NCBI GenBank assembly: GCA_024128875.1
Contig: JAMYFF010000006.1
Span: 186,001 to 250,000 of the forward strand
DNA: 64,000 nucleotides
Direction of reading: 5' to 3'
Origin: Salinilacustrithrix flava
GTDB lineage: Bacteria; Actinomycetota; Acidimicrobiia; Acidimicrobiales; Salinilacustritrichaceae
Both the position numbers and the translations under genes were made by a program. The notes under the pieces are model-generated. The model was not told where the DNA came from. It was given only the letters and a program-made list of their open reading frames with translations, and did no database searches. Within the stretch, counting starts at the first letter, position 1. Every line of letters starts with the position of its first letter. Below are positions 1-6,688 of this stretch, in pieces.

Positions 1-187
1 CGACGGTGTCGAACCGCTCGCCGGCGTCGGCCAGGGCCGCGAGGCGGGGGTCGCCGGCGCCGTCGAGCACCGTCGCGTCGGAGACGCCGTCGGCCCGGGC
101 CCACAGGGTGCGGTGCATGTCGGCGCCGCCGAGGTCGAGGAGGCGACCCCGACCGCGCCGGGTGAGGGCGCGGCGCCGGGCGCGCAC
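1..187 (-). CDS. Class I SAM-dependent methyltransferase, N-terminal part (runs off left edge)
   Basis: The minus strand reads an open, coding-like frame to the left edge of the window. It contains GRGRLLDLGGADMHR, which fits the glycine-rich SAM-binding motif I, and ends at the edge with GERFDTV, the usual start of the post-I motif. The first standard start is a GTG at 187. The coding-like sequence (IIPTGYERTLPPEAQLLVRA) continues upstream to about 253, where an in-frame TAA near 286 closes the frame. The true start may therefore lie upstream at a non-standard codon. The substrate is unknown. The gene is divergent from the dehydrogenase at 308. Confidence 0.55.
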   Translation of the reverse strand, partial: MRARRRALTRRGRGRLLDLGGADMHRTLWARADGVSDATVLDGAGDPRLAALADAGERFDTV

Positions 188-283
188 GAGCAGCTGGGCC
201 TCGGGCGGGAGCGTGCGCTCGTACCCGGTGGGGATGATGCCGGAGTCCGCGATGGGCTCAGTCTCGCTTTTTCGGGCCCCTGG

Positions 284-297
284 TTACCGCTCGGTAC
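284..297. promoter_or_regulatory. Palindromic operator, copy 1 (ACCG-CT-CGGT core)
   Basis: The sequence TTACCGCTCGGTAC has the perfect palindromic core ACCGCTCGGT at 286-295. It overlaps the -10 box of the downstream dehydrogenase gene, a typical repressor position. The same core lies before the genes at 29651 and 30971. The regulator is not identifiable in this window. Confidence 0.6.
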
Positions 298-300
298 GGT
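295..300 (+). promoter_or_regulatory. -10 box TACGGT of the 3-hydroxybutyryl-CoA dehydrogenase gene
   Basis: TACGGT fits the TANNNT -10 consensus and is followed by only 7 nt before the ATG at 308. Transcription should start at or next to the start codon, giving a leaderless mRNA. No Shine-Dalgarno sequence is present. Confidence 0.55.
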
Positions 301-307
301 GTGACGC

Positions 308-1156
308 ATGACGATCAAGAGCGTGGGCATCATCGGTTCGGGGATCATGGGGTCCGGCATCGCACAGGTCGCAGCGACCTCCGGCTTCGACGTGGTGCTG
401 CGCTCCCGCAAGCACGAATCGGCCGAGCAGACCGTGGCCGCCATGCAGAAGTCCCTGGAGAAGCTCGTCGCCAAGGAGCGGATGAGCCAGGAGGACGCCG
501 ACGCGGCCGTCGCCCGGGTCACCGCCACCTCCAAGCTCGACGACCTCGCCGACTGCGACCTGGTGATCGAGTCCGTCGTCGAGGACCTCGCCACCAAGGT
601 CGCCCTCTTCAACGACCTGGACCACCACTGCAAGGACGACGCCATCCTGGCGACGAACACCTCGACGCTGTCGGTGATCGAGATGGCGGTCGAGACCCGT
701 CGTCCGGAGCGGGTCTGCGGCGTGCACTTCTTCAACCCGGCCCCGATGATGAGCCTGGTCGAGATCATCAAGACGCTGGTCACGTCGGACGCGACCATCG
801 CCGAGGTGCGCCAGTTCGCCGAGGCGTGCGGCAAGTCCCCGGTCGAGGTCAAGGACCGCGCCGGCTTCATCGTGAACCACCTGCTGTTCCCGTACCTGAA
901 CAACGCGGTGCGGATGCTGGAGAACGGCACCGCCAACCGCGACGACATCGACTCGGCCATGAAGGGCGGGGCCAACTTCCCGATGGGGCCCTTCGCCCTG
1001 CTCGACCTGGTCGGCCTCGACACCTCGCTGTCGATCCTCGACGCCCTCTACGACGAGTTCCGTGACCCGCACTACGCGGCCTCCCCGATGCTGCGCCGCA
1101 TGGTCAGCGCCGGCCACCTCGGCCGCAAGTCCGGCGCCGGCTTCTACGAGTACTGA
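308..1156 (+). CDS. hbd: 3-hydroxybutyryl-CoA dehydrogenase
   Basis: A 282-aa cytosolic enzyme that interconverts acetoacetyl-CoA and 3-hydroxybutyryl-CoA with NAD(P)H. The N-terminal Rossmann motif GSGIMGSG is at residues 10-17. The catalytic His140 (GVHFFNPAP), Glu152 and Asn190 (FIVNHLLFPYLNN) of the 3-hydroxyacyl-CoA dehydrogenase family are all visible. The C-terminal helical domain ends with the family-typical GRKSGAGFYEY. Length matches stand-alone FadB2/Hbd enzymes. It has its own promoter with an operator palindrome shared with the thiolase gene at 30971, so the two steps of C4-CoA formation are probably co-regulated although 30 kb apart. A strong hairpin follows the stop codon. Confidence 0.93.
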   Translation: MTIKSVGIIGSGIMGSGIAQVAATSGFDVVLRSRKHESAEQTVAAMQKSLEKLVAKERMSQEDADAAVARVTATSKLDDLADCDLVIESVVEDLATKVALFNDLDHHCKDDAILATNTSTLSVIEMAVETRRPERVCGVHFFNPAPMMSLVEIIKTLVTSDATIAEVRQFAEACGKSPVEVKDRAGFIVNHLLFPYLNNAVRMLENGTANRDDIDSAMKGGANFPMGPFALLDLVGLDTSLSILDALYDEFRDPHYAASPMLRRMVSAGHLGRKSGAGFYEY

Positions 1157-1191
1157 TCCGGCCGCGGGCCCGACCCGCACCCGAGGACGAG

Positions 1192-1220
1192 CGAAGGCCC
1201 CGGCGGTGCCGGGGCCTTCG
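1192..1220 (+). terminator. Hairpin terminator after hbd
   Basis: A perfect 13-bp inverted repeat, CGAAGGCCCCGGC with its complement, closes on a 3-nt loop 36 nt after the hbd stop. There is no T-run, as is common in GC-rich actinobacteria. Confidence 0.7.
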
Positions 1221-1380
1221 TCGTCGTGCGTCCTGCTGGTGGGCTGGGTGCGACAACGGCACTTCCATCCCCCGTTCCGTCCGGCGCAGACCGCGCGGAT
1301 GTGACGATCTCCTTGCGATCCACCAGGGGTGCGGGAGGACGAATCGGCTGACCAGCCAGGCGTCGGAGAGAATCGGCCCG

Positions 1381-2052
1381 ATGCCCGTCGAGCCCCCACC
1401 CTGCGCCTGGTCGTTCCCCGACGTGGACACGGCCGACGAGTCCGGCGTGGTCGGCGTCGGTGGGGACCTCTCGCCCGGCACGCTGCTGCACGCCTACCGC
1501 AGCGGGCTGTTCCCGATGCAGGTGGACCGGGGCCGGACGCTCGCCTGGTGGTCGCCCGACCCCCGCGGGATCCTCCCGCTCGACGGGTTGCGGGTGTCCC
1601 GGTCCCTGCGCCGGTCGTGCGCCCGCTTCGAGATCCGTGTCGACACCTGCTTCGACGAGGTCGTCGCCAGCTGCGCCGACCCCAAGCGCCCGCACGGCTG
1701 GATCACCGAGGAGATCCGCCAGGCCTACCGCCAGATGCACCGCCTCGGCTGGGCCCACAGCGTCGAGGCCTGGTCACGGGAGGACGGCACGCTCGCCGGA
1801 GGCCTCTACGGCGTGTCGGTCGGCGGCCTCTTCGCCGGCGAGTCGATGTTCCACCACCAGCGCGACGCCTCCAAGGTCGCCCTCGTCGGCCTGGTCGACG
1901 TCCTGTCCGCCGATGGCGTGGACCGCCTGCTCGACGTCCAGTGGACCACCGACCACCTCCGCTCCCTCGGCGCGATCGACGTCGCCCGGAACGACTACAT
2001 CGACAGGCTCAGCGTTGCGCTGCGCCTGCCGATGCCGCCGGCCTTCACCTAG
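1381..2052 (+). CDS. aat: Leucyl/phenylalanyl-tRNA--protein transferase
   Basis: A 223-aa cytosolic enzyme that adds Leu or Phe from aminoacyl-tRNA to proteins with N-terminal Arg or Lys, marking them for ClpS/ClpAP-type degradation (N-degron pathway). Family hallmarks run in order: GVVGVGGDLSPGTLLHAYRSG near residues 22-42, the FPM...LAWWSPDPRG block near 43-61, RSLRR, and the C-terminal GGLYGVSVGGLFAGESMFH block. The 223-aa length is close to family norms. It is a single-gene unit in a 220-bp gap behind the hbd terminator. No clear ribosome-binding site precedes the ATG. Confidence 0.95.
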   Translation: MPVEPPPCAWSFPDVDTADESGVVGVGGDLSPGTLLHAYRSGLFPMQVDRGRTLAWWSPDPRGILPLDGLRVSRSLRRSCARFEIRVDTCFDEVVASCADPKRPHGWITEEIRQAYRQMHRLGWAHSVEAWSREDGTLAGGLYGVSVGGLFAGESMFHHQRDASKVALVGLVDVLSADGVDRLLDVQWTTDHLRSLGAIDVARNDYIDRLSVALRLPMPPAFT

Positions 2053-2109
2053 TTCTGGCAGTGGTGGTGTCGCGGCCGCCGACCGTTCTGGCAGCGACCA
2101 CGGAACACC
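2052..2109. repeat. Two copies of a GTTCTGGCAG-type 3'-end repeat
   Basis: GTTCTGGCAG occurs at 2052-2061 and again at 2085-2094, in the short gap between aat and the convergent repeat protein. The second copy continues as a 25-nt stretch (2084-2108) that matches 22 of 25 positions at 30830-30854, after another gene's stop. The latter forms a long hairpin, so these look like related 3'-end elements. Confidence 0.45.
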
Positions 2110-2116
2110 CGGTCGG

Positions 2117-2806
2117 TCAGCCCTTGCCGCCCTTGCCCTTGCCGGCCGGCGGGCCGCCCTTGCCGGGCTTCTCGGCGGATTCGACGGCCTGCGTCTCGAC
2201 GGTGTCCTCGGTGGGGGGCGCCTCGACGGTGTCCTCGGACTCGTCGGCGACGGGCTCGCTGGGCTCGGTCGGCGCCTTCTTGCCGCCGGCGACGCTGGCC
2301 ACGCACTGACCGTGGTTCTTGAAGCCGTTGGCCTCCAAGTCGTCGCACGGTGCGCCGCCCTTGGCGGCGGCGGAGACGACGGCGCCGTGGTTGTCCTTCG
2401 GAGCCTCGGGCTCCTCGGTGACCTCGCCGGTGAGCTCGTCCCCGCCAGTGAGGTCGTCCCCGTCGGTCGTGCCGTCGGTCGTGCCGTCGGTCGTGTCGTC
2501 GGTCGTGTCGTCGGTCGTGTCGTCGTCGGTCCCGTCGGTCGTGCCGTCGTCGGTCCCGTCGGTCGTGCCGTCGGTCGTGTCGTCGTCGGTCCCGTCGGTC
2601 GTGCCGTCGTCGGTCGTGCCGTCGTCGGTCGTGCCGTCATCGGTGCCTTCGTCCGTCTCTTCGACGACGATCTCCTCCTCAGCGGAGGGCTCGTCGGTCG
2701 CGACGACCTCGGCGAGGGCGAAGCTGGCGCCGCCGATCACGGTGACACCCGTGATGGCGACGATGGCGGTCTTCTTGGCAAAGATGGCTGCGACGGTGCG
2801 GATCAT
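2117..2806 (-). CDS. Secreted Thr/Asp/Gly-repeat protein of unknown function
   Basis: A 229-aa protein with a signal peptide (hydrophobic segment about residues 11-32, likely cleavage after ASFALA). A strongly acidic low-complexity region of about 70 residues follows, built from TTDD and TTDG units. A short cysteine-containing block has two NHG motifs (KDNHGAVVSAAAK and FKNHGQCVASVAGGKK, Cys also in APCDD). The tail is Glu/Thr/Pro-rich and ends in glycine/lysine repeats. The NHGxxVS block resembles a recurring motif of small exported actinobacterial proteins (recalled, not searched). The acidic repeats could act as a cell-wall spacer or bind cations. It stands alone, with no identifiable partner. 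Confidence 0.7.
   Translation of the reverse strand: MIRTVAAIFAKKTAIVAITGVTVIGGASFALAEVVATDEPSAEEEIVVEETDEGTDDGTTDDGTTDDGTTDGTDDDTTDGTTDGTDDGTTDGTDDDTTDDTTDDTTDGTTDGTTDGDDLTGGDELTGEVTEEPEAPKDNHGAVVSAAAKGGAPCDDLEANGFKNHGQCVASVAGGKKAPTEPSEPVADESEDTVEAPPTEDTVETQAVESAEKPGKGGPPAGKGKGGKG
2459..2645. repeat. 12-bp coding tandem repeat (GTCGGTCGTGYC unit)
   Basis: Imperfect copies of a 12-bp unit, interrupted by 15-bp variants with an extra GTC, encode the TTDD/TTDG repeats of the secreted protein on the minus strand. All unit lengths are multiples of 3, so copy-number change would keep the frame. Confidence 0.85.
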
Positions 2807-2921
2807 GGACGCGACTTCGGCGCGTCGTCAGCCGTCCTTGAGGGGCCAGTTCACAGATGATCCGATCGACCCAGCCCAGACCGGAAGTGACCGCAGGTGC
2901 GGCGGTCAGGGAACCGGGGTC

Positions 2922-2947
2922 GTGGCGTTGCATCAGCGCAACGCCAC
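2922..2947 (-). terminator. Hairpin after the copper operon
   Basis: GTGGCGTTG and its exact complement CAACGCCAC flank an 8-nt loop, 14 nt beyond the copZ stop codon in the direction of transcription. It has no T-run. The rest of the 154-bp gap 2807-2960 shows no gene. Confidence 0.5.
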
Positions 2948-2960
2948 AGCCCCAGGACGT

Positions 2961-3158
2961 TCAGGCGACGTCGTAGCCGGCGTCGTCGATGGCCGAGCGG
3001 ACGGCGGCGTCGTCGAAGCTGCCGGCGACGGTGACGGTCTTGTCGTCGATGGACACGTCGACGGACTCGACACCGTCGAGGGGCTTCACGGCGCCGGTGA
3101 TCGCTTCGACGCAGTGGCCGCAGGAGATGTCAGGCACGTTGTAGGTCTCGGTCGACAT
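2961..3158 (-). CDS. copZ: Copper chaperone, heavy-metal-associated domain protein
   Basis: A 65-aa protein made of one HMA ferredoxin-like fold. The metal-binding loop is DISCGHC with Cys13 and Cys16. The hydrophobic positions of VEAITGAV and [12 protein letters not shown] match the family. The role is cytosolic Cu(I) carriage to the P-type ATPase. The start codon lies inside the 3' end of copA (29-bp overlap in another frame), so translation is probably coupled. The loop has Gly-His between the cysteines, a variant common in actinobacterial CopZ-like proteins. Confidence 0.93.
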   Translation of the reverse strand: MSTETYNVPDISCGHCVEAITGAVKPLDGVESVDVSIDDKTVTVAGSFDDAAVRSAIDDAGYDVA

Positions 3159-5373
3159 GGGTCGACTCCTCTCGCTCGGGGGATGGGGCGGATCGGGTGC
3201 TGCGGAACCGGCGGAGCCGCAGGGAGTTGGTGACGACGAAGACGCTGGAGAAGCCCATGGCGCCGGCGGCGATCATCGGGACGAGCAGGCCGAAGGCGGC
3301 CAGCGGGATGGCGGCGGTGTTGTAGGCGAAGGCCCAGAACAGGTTGCCCTTGATGGTGGACAGCGTGCGGCGGCTGAGCGCGATCGCGTCGGCCACGCCG
3401 CGGGGATCGCCGCTGACGAGCGTGAGGTCGGAGGCCTCGATGGCCACGTCGGTGCCGGTGCCGATGGCGATGCCGAGATCGGAGGCGGCGAGCGCCGGTG
3501 CGTCGTTCACGCCGTCGCCGACCATGGCCACGACCCGGCCGGCGTCCTGCAGGCGGCGGACCTCGGCCAGCTTGTCGTCGGGCAGGACCTCGGCCAGCAC
3601 GGTGGTGATGCCGACCTGGGCGGCGACGGCCTCAGCCGTGCGGCGGTTGTCGCCGGTGAGCAGCACCGTCTCGAGCCCCATCTCGCGCAGCGCCGAGACG
3701 GCCTCGACCGCGCTCGGCTTCACGGTGTCGGACACCGCGAGCACGCCTCGGGCCCGCCCGTCCCAGCCGGCGAGCACCGCGGTGCGGCCCTCGGCCTCCT
3801 GGGCCGCAGCGGCGGCCTCGACCTCGGGCGGGACCTCGTCGAACAGCAGGCGACGTCCGACCAGGACGTCGACGCCGTCGACCGTGCCGTGCACGCCCTT
3901 GCCCGCGAGGTTGCGGAAGCCCTCCACGGGTCGGTGGTCGGTGGTGGCGGCGGCGATGGCCGTCGCGATCGGGTGCTCGCTCATGGCCTCGAGCGACGCG
4001 GCCCGGCGCAGCAGCACGGCATCGTCGACGTCGGGGTCGAGCGACTCGGCCGAGACCAGCTGCATGCGTGCCTCGGTGAGCGTGCCGGTCTTGTCGAAGA
4101 CGACGGTGTCCACGGAGCGGGTGCGCTCGAGGATCTCGCCGCCCTTGATGAGCACGCCCATCTGGGCACCCCGTCCGGTGCCGACCATGATCGCGGTGGG
4201 GGTGGCCAGGCCGAGGGCGCAGGGGCAGGCGATGATGAGGACGGCGACGGCGGCGGTGAAGGCATCGTCCGCGCCGTGTCCGGTGAGGAACCAGCCGGCG
4301 AGCGTGGCGGACGCGATCAGGAGCACGATCGGCACGAACACCGCGGAGATGCGGTCGGCGAGGCGCTGCACCGGGGCCTGGCTGCCCTGGGCCTCCTCCA
4401 CCATGCGCACGATCTGGGCGAGCGCGGTGTCGGCGCCGACCCGGGTCGCCTCGACGACCAAGCGGCCGTCGGTGCTCACCGTGGCGCCGATGACCTCGTC
4501 GCCGACCGACTTGTCGACGGGCACGGGCTCGCCGGTGAGCATGGACTCGTCGAGGGCGGACGCGCCGTCGACGATGCGGCCGTCGGTGGGCACCTTCTCG
4601 CCCGGCTTCACGATGAAGCGCATGCCGACGGCGAGGTCGTCGACGGCGATCTCGCTGCCGTCCTCGAGCGTGGCGGTGCGGGCGCCGAGGTCGGCCAGGG
4701 CGCGGATGGCCTCGCCGCTGCGGCGCTTGGCCCGGGCCTCGAACCACTTGCCGAGCAGGATCAAGGTGATGATCACGGCGGCGGTCTCGAAGTAGACGTG
4801 GGCGTCGCCGGTGGCCGGATCGCCCATGCCCGCCATGCTCATGTCCATCGTGCTGTCGCCGGCACCGAGGAAGAACAGGGCGACGGTGGACCAGAGGTAG
4901 GCGGCGAGGGTGCCGATGGACACGAGGGTGTCCATGGTGGCGGCGCCATGGCGGGCGTTGAGCAGCGCGGCCCGGTGGAACCCGATGCCGCTGACGAACA
5001 CGACCGGGGTGGTGAGGGCGAACACGACCCACGCCCAGCCGTCGAACTGGAGGGCCGGGATCATCGACAGCGCCACGACAGGCACGCTGAGCACGGCGGC
5101 GATCACCAGGCGTCGGGTGATCGTGCGGATCCACTCGGCCTCGGCCGCCTCGTGGTCGGCCTCCTCGGGGACCGAGTAGCCGAGCTTGGTGATGACGGCC
5201 TCGAAGTCGTCGCTGGCCAGCCGCTCGTCGTCGAAGATCACGGTGGCCCGGGCCGACGCCAGGCTGACGTTGGCGTTCTCGACGCCGTCGAGCTTGTTGA
5301 GGCCTCGGGAGATGCGAGCGGAGCACGCCGCACAGGTCATGCCTTCGACGGGGAGATCGACCCTGGTGCGCAT
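3130..5373 (-). CDS. copA: Copper-exporting P1B-type ATPase
   Basis: A 747-aa inner-membrane pump for Cu(I). In order it has: an N-terminal HMA domain with GMTCAAC (Cys14, Cys17); transmembrane helices; the actuator domain with TGEP; the CPC transport motif at 383-385; the phosphorylation motif DKTGTLT at Asp427; the SEHPIA nucleotide-binding motif; and [10 protein letters not shown] near the C-terminal helices. A Met/His stretch in the second membrane loop (MDMSMAGMG) may bind copper. I chose the ATG at 5373 over the upstream ATG at 5400 because [14 protein letters not shown] is the usual start of the HMA domain and a -10 box sits 6 nt before it. Divergent csoR gives copper-responsive control. 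Confidence 0.95.
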   Translation of the reverse strand: MRTRVDLPVEGMTCAACSARISRGLNKLDGVENANVSLASARATVIFDDERLASDDFEAVITKLGYSVPEEADHEAAEAEWIRTITRRLVIAAVLSVPVVALSMIPALQFDGWAWVVFALTTPVVFVSGIGFHRAALLNARHGAATMDTLVSIGTLAAYLWSTVALFFLGAGDSTMDMSMAGMGDPATGDAHVYFETAAVIITLILLGKWFEARAKRRSGEAIRALADLGARTATLEDGSEIAVDDLAVGMRFIVKPGEKVPTDGRIVDGASALDESMLTGEPVPVDKSVGDEVIGATVSTDGRLVVEATRVGADTALAQIVRMVEEAQGSQAPVQRLADRISAVFVPIVLLIASATLAGWFLTGHGADDAFTAAVAVLIIACPCALGLATPTAIMVGTGRGAQMGVLIKGGEILERTRSVDTVVFDKTGTLTEARMQLVSAESLDPDVDDAVLLRRAASLEAMSEHPIATAIAAATTDHRPVEGFRNLAGKGVHGTVDGVDVLVGRRLLFDEVPPEVEAAAAAQEAEGRTAVLAGWDGRARGVLAVSDTVKPSAVEAVSALREMGLETVLLTGDNRRTAEAVAAQVGITTVLAEVLPDDKLAEVRRLQDAGRVVAMVGDGVNDAPALAASDLGIAIGTGTDVAIEASDLTLVSGDPRGVADAIALSRRTLSTIKGNLFWAFAYNTAAIPLAAFGLLVPMIAAGAMGFSSVFVVTNSLRLRRFRSTRSAPSPEREESTHVDRDLQRA

Positions 5374-5379
5374 GCGGTC

Positions 5380-5385
5380 ACCGTA
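5380..5385 (-). promoter_or_regulatory. -10 box TACGGT of copA
   Basis: On the minus strand TACGGT ends 6 nt before the ATG at 5373, so the copA-copZ mRNA is probably leaderless. This supports the shorter copA start. Confidence 0.5.
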
Positions 5386-5398
5386 CCACCGATGTCTC

Positions 5399-5422
5399 AT
5401 ACCCCCAACCCCTATCTGGTAT
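5399..5422. promoter_or_regulatory. Probable CsoR operator between copA and csoR
   Basis: An imperfect inverted repeat with ends ATACC and GGTAT and an internal C-tract (CCCCCAACCCC). This agrees with the general form of CsoR sites, in which TACCC-type half-sites face each other. It overlaps the csoR -10 box at 5420-5425 and lies upstream of the copA -10 box, so one site could repress both directions. Confidence 0.5.
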
Positions 5423-5425
5423 GAT
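5420..5425 (+). promoter_or_regulatory. -10 box TATGAT of csoR
   Basis: TATGAT is followed by 6 nt and then the ATG at 5432. It is the closest match to the canonical -10 hexamer in this part of the window and predicts a leaderless transcript. Confidence 0.6.
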
Positions 5426-5431
5426 GGCCAG

Positions 5432-5734
5432 ATGCCCGGCTACACGATGAACAAGGACCAGTACCAGGCTCGCCTCCGGCGCATCGAGGGCCAGGTGCGC
5501 GGGTTGCAGCGGATGGTCGACGAGGACACCTACTGCATCGACGTGCTCACGCAGATCGCGTCGGTCACCAAGGCGCTCCAGGGCGTGGGCATGGGGTTGC
5601 TCGACGAGCACATCCGCCACTGCGTGAAGGATGCGGCCGAGGCCACCTCCGGCAGCGAGGAGGGTGCCGTGGACGAGTTCGACGCCAAGGTCGAAGAGGT
5701 CATGTCTGCCGTGTCGAGGATGCTGCGGACCTGA
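5432..5734 (+). CDS. csoR: Copper-sensing repressor, CsoR family
   Basis: A 100-aa all-helical DNA-binding repressor of the DUF156 family. The Cu(I) ligands are in the expected places: Cys35 (DTYCIDVL), His60 and Cys64 (HIRHCV). The basic segment [12 protein letters not shown] is the family DNA-contact signature. Copper binding should release DNA and switch on copA-copZ. The frame stays open far upstream inside the copA antisense, but the start at 5432 is fixed by family length and by the -10 box 6 nt upstream. The position divergent from copA supports copper rather than formaldehyde or nickel sensing. Confidence 0.92.
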   Translation: MPGYTMNKDQYQARLRRIEGQVRGLQRMVDEDTYCIDVLTQIASVTKALQGVGMGLLDEHIRHCVKDAAEATSGSEEGAVDEFDAKVEEVMSAVSRMLRT

Positions 5735-5749
5735 GCTCGCGCCGGCCCC

Positions 5750-5755
5750 TACGGT
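5750..5755 (+). promoter_or_regulatory. -10 box TACGGT of the LLM oxidoreductase gene
   Basis: TACGGT lies 6 nt before the ATG at 5762, in the 27-bp gap after csoR. The gene probably has its own leaderless promoter and is not read only from csoR. Confidence 0.5.
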
Positions 5756-5761
5756 GCCGAC

Positions 5762-6616
5762 ATGCACCTCGGCGTCATGATGTTCCCGACCGACAAGGCC
5801 ATCGATCCGGTCACGCTGTCCAGGGAGGTCGAGGCTCGGGGCTTCGAGTCGCTCTGGTTCCCCGAGCACTCCCACATCCCGACCTCACGGGCGACCCCCT
5901 GGGGCGGCCGGGAAGGTGCGCCGCCGCTCCCCGAGGAGTACTGGCGGACGCACGACAGCCTGATCAGCATCGGTGCCTGCGCCGCCGTCACGTCCACGCT
6001 GAAGCTCGGGACGGGGATCTGCCTGGTCGCCCAGCGCGACCCGATCTGGCTCGCGAAGGAGGTGGCGACCGTCGACCGGATCTCCGCCGGACGGTTCCTC
6101 TTCGGCATCGGCTACGGCTGGAACAAGGAGGAGCTCGCCCACCACGGCGTGCGCTACGCCGACCGGCGCGAGGTGCTGCGGGAGCGGGTGCTCACCTGCA
6201 AGCAGCTCTGGACCCAGGACGAGGCGAGCTTCGATGGTGAACACGTCCACCTCGAGCCGTCGTGGTCCTGGCCGAAGCCGGTCCAACGACCGCACCCGCC
6301 GGTGATCCTCGGCGGGGCCGCCGGACCGAAGACCTTCGCCCACATCGCCGAGTTCTGCGACGGGTGGATGCCGATCGCCGGCCGTCACGCCCTCGTCGAC
6401 CAGCTCGACGGTCTGCGGGCGGCGTGCGAGGCGGTCGACCGCGACCCGGCCACGGTGGAGCTGGGCCAGTTCGCCACCCCTGCTCGTCCCGAGGCGCTCG
6501 AGGAGCTGGCGTCGGCCGGTGTCTCCCGGGCGGTCTTCGGCCTGCCTCCCGGCGACGCCGACACGGTGCTGCCCCTGCTCGACCGCTACGCCGAGCTGCT
6601 GACCGCCGCGCCCTGA
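5762..6616 (+). CDS. LLM-class F420-dependent oxidoreductase
   Basis: A 284-aa luciferase-like (TIM-barrel) flavin/F420 oxidoreductase. Family traits are the N-terminal MHLGVMMFPTD, ESLWFPEHSHIP with the conserved EH pair, LGTGICLVAQRDPIWLAKEVATVD, GRFLFGIGYGW, and the C-terminal IAEFCDGWMPIA. These fit the TIGR03619-type F420-dependent subgroup found mainly in actinobacteria. The substrate cannot be read from the sequence. It is a single gene between csoR and the mutase gene, with no functional link to copper evident. Confidence 0.85.
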   Translation: MHLGVMMFPTDKAIDPVTLSREVEARGFESLWFPEHSHIPTSRATPWGGREGAPPLPEEYWRTHDSLISIGACAAVTSTLKLGTGICLVAQRDPIWLAKEVATVDRISAGRFLFGIGYGWNKEELAHHGVRYADRREVLRERVLTCKQLWTQDEASFDGEHVHLEPSWSWPKPVQRPHPPVILGGAAGPKTFAHIAEFCDGWMPIAGRHALVDQLDGLRAACEAVDRDPATVELGQFATPARPEALEELASAGVSRAVFGLPPGDADTVLPLLDRYAELLTAAP

Positions 6617-6688
6617 CCGGCACCGCTGTTCCAGAGCACGGGCCGTCCCAGGTGGCGGGTGCGTGCGCCGGTGCCCGAGAATGGCGCC

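Noticed and set aside
2459..2645. Regular repeats that could suggest a CRISPR array
   Set aside because: Units are 12-15 bp without unique spacers, and they encode an in-frame TTDD/TTDG tract of an exported protein.
5374..5400. copA start at the ATG at 5400
   Set aside because: It would place the CsoR-site edge and -10 box inside the gene and add nine residues foreign to the HMA domain start.
6617..6688. Cobalamin riboswitch before the B12-dependent mutase
   Set aside because: The gap is only 72 nt, too short for the structure, and no B12-box-like sequence is visible.
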